NCBI GenBank assembly: GCA_021307325.1
Contig: CP089931.1
Location: forward strand, 582,979 to 646,978
Origin: Peptoniphilus sp. GNH
Lineage (GTDB): Bacteria; Bacillota; Clostridia; Tissierellales; Peptoniphilaceae
Reading direction: 5' to 3'
Length of the DNA stretch: 64,000 nt
Positions 33,901-42,477 of the stretch are shown piece after piece (the first letter of the stretch is position 1; every line of letters begins with the position of its first letter). The position numbers were made by a program, and so were the translations under genes. Below the pieces are notes generated by a model. That model made no database searches, was not told the DNA's origin, and worked only from the letters and a program-made list of their open reading frames with translations.

Positions 33901-36900
33901 TACTAATTCAAAAACTTTTTCATCAGTTAAAGCCTGGTCTTTGTCGTCAAAAAGTTCAACAGTTGTATCTTGAGGAAGTTCTTTTTCTACAAGTTTTTCT
34001 CTTCCATTTTCCTTTACTTTTTCTTTCCAAACAATTTGCTTCTTTAGATTTTCAAGAGTCGGAGCAAATTTATTCGACCAGTTTTTTGTCGCATCCGCCT
34101 TATCATCTTTGAAAGCTTCTGTTATGACCATGCCCTTAGCAGCAGCACCAGACCAGTCAAAATAGGCAGTGAAAGTATAGGGCCTTTGGATGTCAGTTGA
34201 CTCATTAAGCCACTTTTCATTGTCCCACTTGCTAAAGCTCTTACCTGAATCTGGAGTGATATAGTATCTGCCTTCTTCTTTTGCTTTAGGATTTCCACTA
34301 GCGTCTTTGCCATCTTCCCAGATTATTGGATGAGGAAGCTTATCAGACTTTAATCCCTTGATTACATCATAGTAAATTGCTGTTACTTCTTTTCCGGCTT
34401 TGTCCTTAAATACTCCACCCTTGTTTGTCTCATCTACCTTGAAGGTAACTCTTACATAACCATCTGGTACTGGGTCTTTTGGATCTGTGACTTCTATAAC
34501 TCTTGCATCCTTATAGTAGAAAATAATCTCATCGGCTCCAGTTCCATTGATGCCCAACAATTCGTTGGTGTTTTCATTCACATCATAAAAGAGTTGTTTT
34601 TGCGGCTTTTCTCCATCTGCTAAAACCCATCCTGGTATTGGTCTATAGTTTCTGGCGTCGTAATGGCGGCATTGGCTTATAACTTTTTCTTGACCAATTA
34701 TGCTATTTGCCCTAATAAGCCTTGTTTTTTCTGCTAAATCTGTAGTCGCTTCTATCGCTTCTTTCGCTCTTACATCTACATAATTTACCTTATAGTTGCG
34801 TGTCCTATATCTTCTATAGAAAAATTTAAAAACATTGTCTTTATATTTTGGATTATCAATCGAAAGACCTGTCTCTTGGTCTAAAATTTTTGCAGGTTCT
34901 ACACGAAAAGTTTGGAAATAGGTGTTGTTAAATTTAACTCGATCATTATATTGCCTATACTTATCGTAAATGTTCGATTGTGGATGGGCCGTAAGTTCTT
35001 CATCATCTGCTAAAATCCATTCTTCATTTTGTTGATCCCCTGTAGCTGCGACTAAATAGTTGACACGCTTATTCTCAATCTCATCACATATAAACTTATC
35101 AACGTTGAAATCTTTATTCAATAAATAATGTTCAACCTTTATATCTACAGTATCTGTTGGTATCCATATAGCTTTTAGGTAAAGTGGACTTACTACATCA
35201 TTTCCAAAAGAATAAAGCTCTCTCGCTCCAGAAATATCTCTGTACTTCTTACTATATTCCTTGTCTAAGTTATTTGTATAGTTGCCGTCCTTATCTCTTT
35301 TATAGCGGATAAGTTCCCAGCCACGAAATTCGTATCCCTTTCGTTTCGGTTTTGCTGGCAAGTTTAATATTTGATGTTGAACCACTGTAAAGACTTGCTT
35401 GTCTTTAGTCTTTTCTCCGCCTAAAGGATAGGTTACTTTTTTCTCTTGTCCAGTATCGCCTTCTACAATAGTCTTTTTCTCAACAGTTAGATTTTCTGTA
35501 TTGATATCAGGTAAAGTTCCGCCGTTAGCATCAAAGATCACCTTCCACTTATAGTCCGGCTCGCCCCATTGAGCATACAAGATTAAATCTCGTGCTGGCA
35601 TGGTTTCATTTATTTTTTGTATGAGTTTTTGTCCTTTTATATCCATGGCCCAGCCCTTGAACTCCCAATTATCTGGAATTCCTTCCGGCTTTTCAGGCTT
35701 GTGGTCTTTATCGAGATTCAATTTGTTTAGAGGGTATTGGTAGAAAACCTGAATTTTGTCCTTAGCTTTGTAGTCTGAGTCATCCTTTTCCTTGTCGGGG
35801 TCATTGTTGAGCTTTAGTTCATACTTATTTCTTGAATATTCAAAGGCTATATAACCATTTTGATCGAAAATTCGATACTCATCTCCGCTATCTTCGTTTT
35901 CGTTTTCATCTTCCTCTAAGTCTTCGATAGGCTTCTTTAGATCTTCTTTTTCTTCTTCATTTAGCGGGTCAATTCGAGGGAAGGACCACATAAAATATAT
36001 CTTTCCCTTTTGTCTTCTCTTGCCTTTATATCTATAATAAACCTTAGGAAATGGCGTTTCTTCATCTCTTGCTTCATTCTTGTCATCTTGCAGGTCAAAT
36101 GCATCGAATTTTTCAACTCGCTTTTTACCCTTACCAGTAAAACCTTGCAGATCTGGCGGTGTAAAATCATAATCGCTATTATTTGTATCGGACTTTACCA
36201 TATAGAGGTCATAGTCATAGCTTTGTTCGCCTTCTTCAAAACCGTCCAGCAAAAAGTCCTCGTGAATTGGAAAAACTTGATCACTTTGATCGATACCAAA
36301 GGCTATATCAAAGGGACCCGCCTTTTTAGGAGCCACACCTTCACCCATAGGAATTTCTTTTGCTAAACCCTTTGTGCTAAGCTCCGGGTAATCCACAAAT
36401 TCGTTGGCAGTAAGCCTATAAGGAGGCGTATCACGATATAAACGTTCTTCTACACCTTGCAAGATAGACCATCCAAGAGAGTTGTTGTCCTCTTTAAATC
36501 CACCGACCTCCAAGATGTCATTGGGCCACATTCCCACAAGGCTTTGATTAAAGCGTGCCTCAAAGTGATAGGGCGCTCCCGGCTTGCCCAACACTTCTCC
36601 ATTTCTTGTCAGCGTTGGATAAAAACTCGCTTCGAAGGAACCTTTAGTAAACCAAAGCTTGTAGACCTGCCTATCGTAGTAGATGTTATATACAGTCTTT
36701 CCTGTAGGCGATACCTTCTTTATAAGCTCTTGGTGCTTGCTGTCGACATTTTGCTTATTGGTAAGATCTTTGTTATAGACGTAAAACTTATTAAGATAGA
36801 GAAGGTCCATTTTCTCATTTCCATTGGGATTGTTGACCTTTACTTTTTCCTCATTGTAAATCCTTTGTAGTCTAGCAGCATCCAAGTCCGTAAACTTTAC

Positions 36901-38088
36901 ACCTTTTACAGGCTCTTTTTCAAGCTCTGGTCGCTTGCCTACGGGTTGATTTTTATATACATGGGCTCCTACAAAGTCATACTTGTTCAAAAGCTTGGCG
37001 TCCTTTGGATAATCTGCCTTTTCTGCCCAAAATAAGACTGTATAGTCTGCTTCTTTTTTGCTTTCCCAGACTGCTGTAAAGGTCACTTTTTCAGCTGGCA
37101 TCTGTAAATTAAGATCAAGATTATAACTTGGATTTCCCGATGCATCCTTCATAATCTCATCTTTTTTAAATACCGTGTCGACTCCACTTAGACTTCCCTT
37201 TAAATCGACAGAAGGCTTCCAGCCTTTGAAAATCATACCCGACTTAGTGGTCATATCCGTGTCTTCAATCTTTGGGATAATTTGCTCATAATACAAGGTC
37301 CTAGCTGGTATCGGCGTACCCTCATCGCAATCAAATACGACATCATAGTAGGCACGATTGTAACGATACTCCAACTCAAAATCTTTTGTATCCTCTGGAA
37401 CTTGGGTCAAAATAAATTCTGCTTCTGGTTCAAATCCTCTTATATATTTTTCATCCAAAGGTTTTATTTCCATTGTGGAGCCGGTGCTACCGAATTGTGT
37501 ATCTACAATAGGCTCCGACTCACCTGGCTTATTGCCATACTTGTTAAAGTCTTTTAGCATTTGAAAAACGTGTTTTACTTTAACTCCAACCTTCTTAGCC
37601 CTATATTTAAAATCTTGTTCTGCTTGGTAATTAATTACACCGTCTTTTGTCTTAGCAAGCTCTTTTTCTGCTCGGCTCTTTATTACATCATAATTTATTG
37701 AAAATTCATTCTGAGGTTTTATATAACCCTTGATATCTGGAAGTTTAATTTCTTTATTTATTCTAGCCTTGTCTTTATCACTTGTATCCGCGCCAACACT
37801 TGCCACATAAGGTTGATGGCTTTTCTTGTATTTTTCGCCCCTTTGTGCTTTAAAATTCATGCGGAATGTATAAATATCAGGTTGCTTTTTGTCTTTTAAT
37901 ACCTCTGTTTCATCTTCGTCATCAGTAAGTTTATAAGGTGAAACACTTAAGGTATTTACTGGATCCCTCTTTGTTGATAATAGAATCAAGTCTGTGTTGG
38001 ATGCAAAAACTTCTAGCGGCGTTGTTAAAAGCATGCATACAACTAGAAAAAATGTTGTAATTCTTTTTAAATAACTATTCAAATTCAA
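30907..38088 (-). CDS. Giant secreted surface protein with InlB-type (Flg_new) repeats
   Basis: About 2,393 residues. The start is probably the TTG at 38088 (AGGAGATGAA just before), giving a signal peptide SYLKRITTFFLVVCMLLTTP ending LEVFAS. ATGs at 38103 and 38133 are alternatives. Listeria-Bacteroides (InlB B-repeat) modules appear near residues 250, 850, 1970 and 2040 (pattern VxFDxNGG ... FxGWK). Between them lies a recurring ~80-residue module with YVxVxFK near its start and a YYVxP or FWVNP strand. Segments near 1410 and 1760 resemble Rib-type repeats. No LPXTG, SLH or other wall anchor is visible at the C-terminus (EVREYTVKSFN), so attachment is unexplained. Probably a cell-surface or adhesive protein. 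Confidence 0.85.
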   Translation of the reverse strand: MNLNSYLKRITTFFLVVCMLLTTPLEVFASNTDLILLSTKRDPVNTLSVSPYKLTDDEDETEVLKDKKQPDIYTFRMNFKAQRGEKYKKSHQPYVASVGADTSDKDKARINKEIKLPDIKGYIKPQNEFSINYDVIKSRAEKELAKTKDGVINYQAEQDFKYRAKKVGVKVKHVFQMLKDFNKYGNKPGESEPIVDTQFGSTGSTMEIKPLDEKYIRGFEPEAEFILTQVPEDTKDFELEYRYNRAYYDVVFDCDEGTPIPARTLYYEQIIPKIEDTDMTTKSGMIFKGWKPSVDLKGSLSGVDTVFKKDEIMKDASGNPSYNLDLNLQMPAEKVTFTAVWESKKEADYTVLFWAEKADYPKDAKLLNKYDFVGAHVYKNQPVGKRPELEKEPVKGVKFTDLDAARLQRIYNEEKVKVNNPNGNEKMDLLYLNKFYVYNKDLTNKQNVDSKHQELIKKVSPTGKTVYNIYYDRQVYKLWFTKGSFEASFYPTLTRNGEVLGKPGAPYHFEARFNQSLVGMWPNDILEVGGFKEDNNSLGWSILQGVEERLYRDTPPYRLTANEFVDYPELSTKGLAKEIPMGEGVAPKKAGPFDIAFGIDQSDQVFPIHEDFLLDGFEEGEQSYDYDLYMVKSDTNNSDYDFTPPDLQGFTGKGKKRVEKFDAFDLQDDKNEARDEETPFPKVYYRYKGKRRQKGKIYFMWSFPRIDPLNEEEKEDLKKPIEDLEEDENENEDSGDEYRIFDQNGYIAFEYSRNKYELKLNNDPDKEKDDSDYKAKDKIQVFYQYPLNKLNLDKDHKPEKPEGIPDNWEFKGWAMDIKGQKLIQKINETMPARDLILYAQWGEPDYKWKVIFDANGGTLPDINTENLTVEKKTIVEGDTGQEKKVTYPLGGEKTKDKQVFTVVQHQILNLPAKPKRKGYEFRGWELIRYKRDKDGNYTNNLDKEYSKKYRDISGARELYSFGNDVVSPLYLKAIWIPTDTVDIKVEHYLLNKDFNVDKFICDEIENKRVNYLVAATGDQQNEEWILADDEELTAHPQSNIYDKYRQYNDRVKFNNTYFQTFRVEPAKILDQETGLSIDNPKYKDNVFKFFYRRYRTRNYKVNYVDVRAKEAIEATTDLAEKTRLIRANSIIGQEKVISQCRHYDARNYRPIPGWVLADGEKPQKQLFYDVNENTNELLGINGTGADEIIFYYKDARVIEVTDPKDPVPDGYVRVTFKVDETNKGGVFKDKAGKEVTAIYYDVIKGLKSDKLPHPIIWEDGKDASGNPKAKEEGRYYITPDSGKSFSKWDNEKWLNESTDIQRPYTFTAYFDWSGAAAKGMVITEAFKDDKADATKNWSNKFAPTLENLKKQIVWKEKVKENGREKLVEKELPQDTTVELFDDKDQALTDEKVFELVNEKKKADKDELVRTVNIKAKVKFKDKKDTQELVIPIKIYKNVYEALNENADKPKFLSDAEKLEAKDGGLKDVTGDYIKVRVKPNKDFDARDSKVYYVNKNAWVEIPKIDTAGDSRFTNWTADKKAQNEEEKENGIFDFTKRHKFTEETLITPRSAQDVVEQTDPANKPDVPASYVKVIIDKTEKAALEADEKQSQTFWVNPTKEVAITVSNPKGKEDQEVELKDNNGESLGTQKVKYNFDKWQKIKEGADDNSLTDLNPVLDIDLAKNKFTQKVTLIKASYEEEIDAKELIGKSTIAPLDTPKGKEITSDILKGKITPPDGKQIGSIQVISTPNKDEVGKAEAKVIIKYTDGTTEGSDANPIKIPVEVHDNIVKAGSNGERPKEALENYVKITLKAKEGGKLEGTLTGDFIYYVSPEVEIDLEAIAASIKKTPDTGYFVNGENWTNANGKTLKGQFAQEAVFEFEFEKSNDIITKTDDSVKKPEGYVTVTFKTDGNGKVDGKDEIVYFVNPNAGIKIGQTKTPDNKTIVIPKVTANEDCEFKEWQENIDEGSVIKGNKEFVAIFKAIEKTVTLIYENGGADVRGTVPDAIRVKVGTVVNLANKGKLQKENAVFAGWKIDDTTYGEGDQITLNENKTAIAQWTSTKHTVTFISMGGSNVKSQEVSHGQKLQAFDEPKLEGKVFVGWKEKGKENEAAYFDLNTSIEENKTLIATWQDPVKEIRENDQVEPQFIKVSFKQEANGSLNKEEVTYKVAKDLSFEDAKQAGMKVPEIKAAKYYKAIGWDKELKLEGQDIVFNAKYESEDIIPIDPNIPDDQIKANRPDGMIIVTFKVAEADTDKAFIKAIRKFYVKKDKEVTIDPPTVYNKTMDYTFKGWEGKTLQNNKLVITFTEDTEIKALGASLPQMEIQLPRAGYKTVYVLSNLNGASGKLAVKINGTWDEYTAEIKTVTRRRGRRIISQDFTTFTLEKQLRAGDQIRYWAEKDGVKSEVREYTVKSFN

Positions 38089-38158
38089 TTCATCTCCTAA
38101 CATGATATATATGCCTAGATTCTTATATAACAATTTATAAATATTTTTCTAGAAAAAA

Positions 38159-38185
38159 ATTATACAATATTTTTATCAATTTCAA
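38159..38185 (-). promoter_or_regulatory. Candidate promoter of the giant protein gene
   Basis: Minus strand TTGAAA (38180-38185), 15 bp, TATAAT (38159-38164). The spacer is short. Transcription from here would begin near 38150, consistent with a start codon near 38088-38103. Confidence 0.4.
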
Positions 38186-38373
38186 AACTTTAAATTTGAA
38201 AGATAGTAAATTTTTTTAATTTTTTATGAAAATTTTTAAATTTTATGAATTATTTCTTTAATTTATTTCTTTTATTCATTTCTTTTGTTTATTTTTAATT
38301 TACCTTTTTTGATGTGCTAATTGATATATGTATTAATGGATCCGGATGTTACTTTGTAAAAATTTAGAACATA

Positions 38374-38394
38374 AAAAGCACCTGCTGGCGCTTT
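38374..38394 (-). terminator. Terminator after the pgpA-like gene
   Basis: AAAGC-A-CC-TGCT-GG-C-GCTTT imperfect hairpin. On the minus strand TTTTTATG follows, 8 bp beyond the stop. Confidence 0.55.
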
Positions 38395-38401
38395 CTTATT
38401 A

Positions 38402-38893
38402 TTAGCCAAAATTATGAGCAATACTTGCTGCTGCTGCTGCTATTATCGCTGCCACTAAATCATCGGCGAATGTTGTGACCTCGGATTTTGTATATTTTCT
38501 CTGATCAAGTTCTCTCAAGATGCCCGGTTTTTCCTTGTCTAAGTAGCCGAAATTAGTAAGTCCTATTGACCCGTAAACATTTGTAATTCCAAGAGTCAAG
38601 ACCTCGTCTATTCCGTAAAGGCCTTCGTCATTTGATATTATAGAAAGTATTGGCTCGGGCAAGAGTTTCTTGTTTGCCATCTCATCAAGAGCCAAGCCAG
38701 TCAAAATGGCATTAGCGACTTCTCTTTTGCCAAGCACTCCCAAGACACTATTTCTACATGTTTCCAAGTCTAATTCTGACAGATAGGGCTTTTGCAAATC
38801 TAATACCATCTTTGCCATGTCCTCTATGCTGACCCCTATGCCTTGCAATTTTTCTATTGAAATTTTTTTCAAGTCTAAGTTTTTATATTCCAT
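38402..38893 (-). CDS. Phosphatidylglycerophosphatase A-family protein (YutG-like)
   Basis: A 163-residue protein. GVSIEDMAKMVLDLQKPYLS at residues about 20-39, KREVANAILTGLALDEMANK near 55-75, ISNDEGLYGIDEVL near 85-100 and YGSIGLTNFGYLDK match the soluble YutG branch of the PgpA family. The membrane-spanning E. coli PgpA differs. The exact reaction of YutG-type proteins is less certain than the family name implies. It is last in the apbE-led operon, 8 bp after the nuclease gene. Confidence 0.85.
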   Translation of the reverse strand: MEYKNLDLKKISIEKLQGIGVSIEDMAKMVLDLQKPYLSELDLETCRNSVLGVLGKREVANAILTGLALDEMANKKLLPEPILSIISNDEGLYGIDEVLTLGITNVYGSIGLTNFGYLDKEKPGILRELDQRKYTKSEVTTFADDLVAAIIAAAAASIAHNFG

Positions 38894-38901
38894 CTTCCAC
38901 C

Positions 38902-39450
38902 TCAGTTCAGTTTATCTCCTCTCGTTGTGCCCTCATCTCCATATTTCCACATGCCGATTTTTTTCTTTAAGGCCTTTTTTGCCAAGTCTTTGAAAATCTT
39001 TTCGTATTTTACATTTGGTTTAAATGTATAGGGTCTTGCAAGTCCCTTTGCTATTATGATGGCCGAGTAATTTTTGGTCACAATTTCTTTTCTGGAAAAT
39101 TTCACGGGCAAGTCCAGCCATACATATCTTAATTCTCTTCCGTACTGGTCAGTCTTATCTAAGTCCTTCTCCAAATAAACCTTCCTTCCCTTTAGGACTT
39201 TTTCTGCAAATTTTTTTGCTTCCTTGCCGAGTTTTTCTTGTTTTTTCCCAGTTTCTGGAGTATTTATACCTATTATTCTTATTTTTTCGTTCTTGTTTGA
39301 ATAAATTGTGTCTCCATCAATCACTTTTTCGACTTTAATCTCACTAAATTTATCAAGGTCAATATTTGAGTAAGATTTTCTTTTGATTCCATAAATTATC
39401 AAAATAAGTATTATGATAAAGACAAACTTAAAACTAGTTTCTCTGTTCAT
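38902..39450 (-). CDS. Membrane-anchored thermonuclease-family (SNase) protein
   Basis: A 182-residue protein with an N-terminal membrane segment (FKFVFIIILILIIYGI) and a staphylococcal-nuclease OB fold: VIDGDTIY, the arginine of IRIIGINTPETG, a downstream Glu, and the second active-site region DQYGRELRYVWL. All three expected catalytic positions (Arg, Glu, Arg) appear to be present. It is exported or anchored and would degrade extracellular DNA or RNA. It overlaps the upstream membrane-protein gene by 4 bp. Confidence 0.88.
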   Translation of the reverse strand: MNRETSFKFVFIIILILIIYGIKRKSYSNIDLDKFSEIKVEKVIDGDTIYSNKNEKIRIIGINTPETGKKQEKLGKEAKKFAEKVLKGRKVYLEKDLDKTDQYGRELRYVWLDLPVKFSRKEIVTKNYSAIIIAKGLARPYTFKPNVKYEKIFKDLAKKALKKKIGMWKYGDEGTTRGDKLN

Positions 39451-39944
39451 TTTTTCCTCTTTTGACGCCTGTTAACCCTTTTCCATCTGAGAAAAAATCC
39501 CATCAAAAGGCTAGGAAAAATTATGGAAATTATATAGGCTACTATACCAACCTTTGATCTTAAAAGATAAATTACAAGTTGAATTGGAAGGCTTATAAAA
39601 TCCATACCCAATCGCCAAGTGCTTTCTCCTGGAGCAACCTCAAAAACAGACTTGCCCATGCCTACTAGTGCAAGAGCTAAAAATGCAAGTCCTAAAAAGA
39701 AAATATAAGAACCTACAAAAAAATCTCCCCTAGCCTTTGATTTTGTCGTCAAAATAGACGATAGCCACTTGTAGAGCAATATAATTAAAACACTTATTAT
39801 TAGTTTTCCTATAAAATTTTGGTACAAGAGTTCTTGTAGCACTTGAAATTTTCCTATAATAAAGCCAATTCCCATGCATATAAATGATAAGACACCTTGG
39901 ACCAACAAGGCTCGAAAATTATTTTTAAACATCCTAGTCCTCAA
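39447..39944 (-). CDS. Integral membrane protein, function unknown
   Basis: A 165-residue protein with four to five hydrophobic segments (LLVQGVLSFICMGIGFIIG, LIISVLIILLYKWL, FFVGSYIFFLGLAFLALALV, VGIVAYIISIIFPSLLMGFF) and a basic C-terminal tail (KRVNRRQKRKK). It overlaps apbE upstream by 11 bp and the nuclease downstream by 4 bp, so it is part of the operon. No family is recognised. Confidence 0.65.
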   Translation of the reverse strand: MRTRMFKNNFRALLVQGVLSFICMGIGFIIGKFQVLQELLYQNFIGKLIISVLIILLYKWLSSILTTKSKARGDFFVGSYIFFLGLAFLALALVGMGKSVFEVAPGESTWRLGMDFISLPIQLVIYLLRSKVGIVAYIISIIFPSLLMGFFLRWKRVNRRQKRKK

Positions 39945-41151
39945 TTAGATAATTTTTCATATTTTTTGAAAAATGAAACTGACCATCATCGGTTACAAAT
40001 ACAGCCTCTATCCCTTCTTGACTATTTACAAGCTTCATGGCCTCATCTAAGGGAGTGAGAAAAAGGGCTGTGGAGAGAAAGTCTGCCAAACCTGAATCTT
40101 TTGTCACAACAGTTACAGATCTGTATAAGTTTCCTGGCATAGCACTATCTGGATCGATTATGTGACAATATCTCTTCCCGTCCAAGTCAAAATATCTCTG
40201 ATAGTCTCCACTTGTAACAACCGCCTCGTCTTTTATTCCCAATTTCAAGATTATTCCATCTTGATACTTTTGGAAATTTTTTCCATCAGGGCTTTGGACT
40301 CCTATGATGAACTTGTCCCTGCCAAGCTTATTTACATCTCCCAAGGTTACAACATTGCCACCAGCAGATATAAGGCCGGCTTCAACACCCATCTTTTCAA
40401 CTTCTTCTTTGATTATCTGGCAGGCGTATCCCTTGGCAATTGAACCAACATCAAGCATCATTTTAGGTTTTTTCAAAAAAACTGTCTTATTATTTTTGTC
40501 GATTTCCAAATTTTGGGGATCACAAAAAGCTTTAGCAGCCTTAAGCTCCTTGTCCGTTGGCAAGGCTGAGCCAAATTCTTTTATTACATCCGCTTTTCTT
40601 GCTTGCATTTCTTCATCTGATGGCATTTCAAGACTTTCTTCAAAAGTGTAAGCAGTCCTATATTTAAGCCATAAATCTGTTATAGACCCGATGAGGATAT
40701 TGGTCTTATTAGAATATTTATTTTCGTATTCTTTTGCAAATTCTAAAAGATTTAATATCTCATCACAGACAGGCACTGCTTCTTTTCCCGCCATATCATT
40801 TATGGTCTTTACATTATTTAGATTGTCATAGGCTTCGAAGCTATTGAATTTTTCATGCAAATCTTGCAGCCTATGCTCTATATAAGACAAGTATTTTTGG
40901 GCTTCGTCTTCACTTTTTGCATAGATGGCAGCCTTGGTAACTGTGTCAAAAGCACCAGTAATAGTGATGTCATATTTTTCTAAAACTTCATTGGCTTTTA
41001 TTACATTTTTATCAGCCTTTTCGTGTTCACCAACATGGTTGTGGTTGTGGTTATGGTTGTCTTTATGCTCATGGTTGTTCTTGCCACATCCGCTAAGAAG
41101 CGTAAGGCTAACAAGAAGTCCGCAAATTATTTTTCTTTTCAAATTAATCAC
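39934..41151 (-). CDS. apbE: FAD:protein FMN transferase lipoprotein (ApbE family)
   Basis: A 405-residue protein with a lipoprotein signal (GLLVSLTLLSGCG, lipobox Cys near 22), then a strongly histidine-rich segment (HNHNHNHVGEHEKAD, about 30-45). The ApbE domain follows: VTKAAIYAKSE with a Met/Thr variation of the start, LDVGSIAKGYACQII near 230, SAGGNVVTLG near 258 and HIIDPDSAMPGN near 330. It attaches FMN to threonines of exported redox proteins such as Rnf or Nqr subunits. None of those is in the window. The His-rich stretch may bind metal. It is the first gene of a four-gene operon. Confidence 0.9.
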   Translation of the reverse strand: MINLKRKIICGLLVSLTLLSGCGKNNHEHKDNHNHNHNHVGEHEKADKNVIKANEVLEKYDITITGAFDTVTKAAIYAKSEDEAQKYLSYIEHRLQDLHEKFNSFEAYDNLNNVKTINDMAGKEAVPVCDEILNLLEFAKEYENKYSNKTNILIGSITDLWLKYRTAYTFEESLEMPSDEEMQARKADVIKEFGSALPTDKELKAAKAFCDPQNLEIDKNNKTVFLKKPKMMLDVGSIAKGYACQIIKEEVEKMGVEAGLISAGGNVVTLGDVNKLGRDKFIIGVQSPDGKNFQKYQDGIILKLGIKDEAVVTSGDYQRYFDLDGKRYCHIIDPDSAMPGNLYRSVTVVTKDSGLADFLSTALFLTPLDEAMKLVNSQEGIEAVFVTDDGQFHFSKNMKNYLIED

Positions 41152-41276
41152 CCAATATAGAATATAACACAGCTAAAAAACTTGCAAAAGAGAAAAATAA
41201 AATTTATCATAAAGATTCACAAGTAAACTTCTGTTTGAGGAGCTAATAATATATACTTAAAGTGTATGGAGGTCTT

Positions 41277-42173
41277 ATGAATAAAAAAACTCTCGCCTAT
41301 ATCTTAACTATTATCCAAACCATTATAGTTGCCCTCTCGGTCGTATTTGTAAAAATAGCTCTCGAGATGACCAATGCCTACGATCAGTTGACATTTAGGT
41401 TTTTCTTGGCACTTATAAGTGTATTTTTGGTAAATCCTTTTATGAAAAATAAATTTAAACTCTCCAAACAGATGTTTAAAGATTTAATGCCCCTAGCCAT
41501 ATTTTTCCCTGTGCTTTTCTTGCTCTTACAAGGACTGGGACTTATGTATTCATCGGCAACAGAGGCCGGCATTATCCAGGCCTTATCGCCAATTTTTGCA
41601 ATTATTCTCTCGTCCATAATGCTTGGAGAAAAGACCAACTTCATTCAAAAAATTTGCATTGTTCTAAGTGTACTAGGAGTAGTTTACATGACCTATATGG
41701 GGTCCAAAATCTCAATAAGCTTCAATCCCAAAGGCACTTTGCTCCTTCTGTTGTCGTCATTTGTTCTATCTTTTAATATAGTCCTTCCAAGAAAGCTAAA
41801 GGATAAGTATGATTCCCACGAAATGACAAGCTTTATAACCCTGATTGGATTTGTTGTATTTTCTCTTATCTCGATTTTTTATCACATGAAAAATGCCGAT
41901 GCTTTTAACTTTATGCTCTTGGCAAATCCAAAATTTTTCCTAGCCATGTTTATGCTTGGTTGTATAGCCACTTACTTCACATCATGGACAAATAATTTCT
42001 CTCTTGCCCATCTTGAAGTGTCAAAGGTATCAGTCTTTACCAATCTTTGCCCCATAATATCCCTCTTGGGTGCCATGGCATTTTTGGGTGAAGCTGTCCA
42101 TTCCTACCACATAATAGGCATGATAATTACCCTAGTGGGGGTCATAGGAACCAATTATTTTGCAAATAAATAA
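41277..42173 (+). CDS. EamA/DMT-family transporter
   Basis: A 298-residue membrane protein with ten predicted segments in two EamA repeats. The start at 41277 has GGAGGTCTT. The first ATG at 41262 lies just before that site. Landmarks are ALSVVFVKIALEMTNAYDQL at the front, QGLGLMYSSATEAGIIQALS at the end of segment 3-4, and LEVSKVSVFTNLCPIISLLG in the second repeat. The substrate is unknown; this superfamily moves drugs, amino acids or metabolites. It is monocistronic and divergent from apbE. Confidence 0.88.
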   Translation: MNKKTLAYILTIIQTIIVALSVVFVKIALEMTNAYDQLTFRFFLALISVFLVNPFMKNKFKLSKQMFKDLMPLAIFFPVLFLLLQGLGLMYSSATEAGIIQALSPIFAIILSSIMLGEKTNFIQKICIVLSVLGVVYMTYMGSKISISFNPKGTLLLLLSSFVLSFNIVLPRKLKDKYDSHEMTSFITLIGFVVFSLISIFYHMKNADAFNFMLLANPKFFLAMFMLGCIATYFTSWTNNFSLAHLEVSKVSVFTNLCPIISLLGAMAFLGEAVHSYHIIGMIITLVGVIGTNYFANK

Positions 42174-42177
42174 AAAA

Positions 42178-42236
42178 CTCCTCACCATTTTTCTGGTGAG
42201 GAGATAAAACTCGCACTCTAATAGGAGTGCTTTTTT
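42178..42236. terminator. Back-to-back terminators between convergent genes
   Basis: GCACTC-TAATAG-GAGTGC-TTTTTT (42213-42236) ends the rightward transporter transcript. CTCCTCACCA ... TGGTGAGGAG (42178-42203), followed by TTTTTTATT on the minus strand, ends the leftward rqcP transcript. Confidence 0.8.
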
Positions 42237-42477
42237 ATTCAATTACTTTGTACAAGTCCTCTGCTCCAGACTTGCCGACAATATCCTTTAAATCCAATAC
42301 TTGGCATTTAAAGGTACCATTTCCAAAAGCGATTTCTATAATATCCCCAATCTTTAGTTCGTCGCCTGCCTTGGCAAGTTTATCATTTATTTTAACTCTT
42401 CCGCCATCACAAGCCTGCTTGGCTAGAGTTCTTCTCTTTATTATCCTAGAATTTTTTAAAAATTTATCTAATCTCAT
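42235..42477 (-). CDS. rqcP: S4-domain RNA-binding protein RqcP
   Basis: An 80-residue S4 domain (MRLDKFLKNSRIIKRRTLAK, then ACDGGRVKIND) that in Firmicutes (YabO/RqcP) helps RqcH add alanine tails to stalled nascent chains on 50S subunits. The length and the MRLDKFLK...RR start are typical. The stop lies inside the shared terminator region. It overlaps the J-domain gene by 4 bp. Confidence 0.88.
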   Translation of the reverse strand: MRLDKFLKNSRIIKRRTLAKQACDGGRVKINDKLAKAGDELKIGDIIEIAFGNGTFKCQVLDLKDIVGKSGAEDLYKVIE

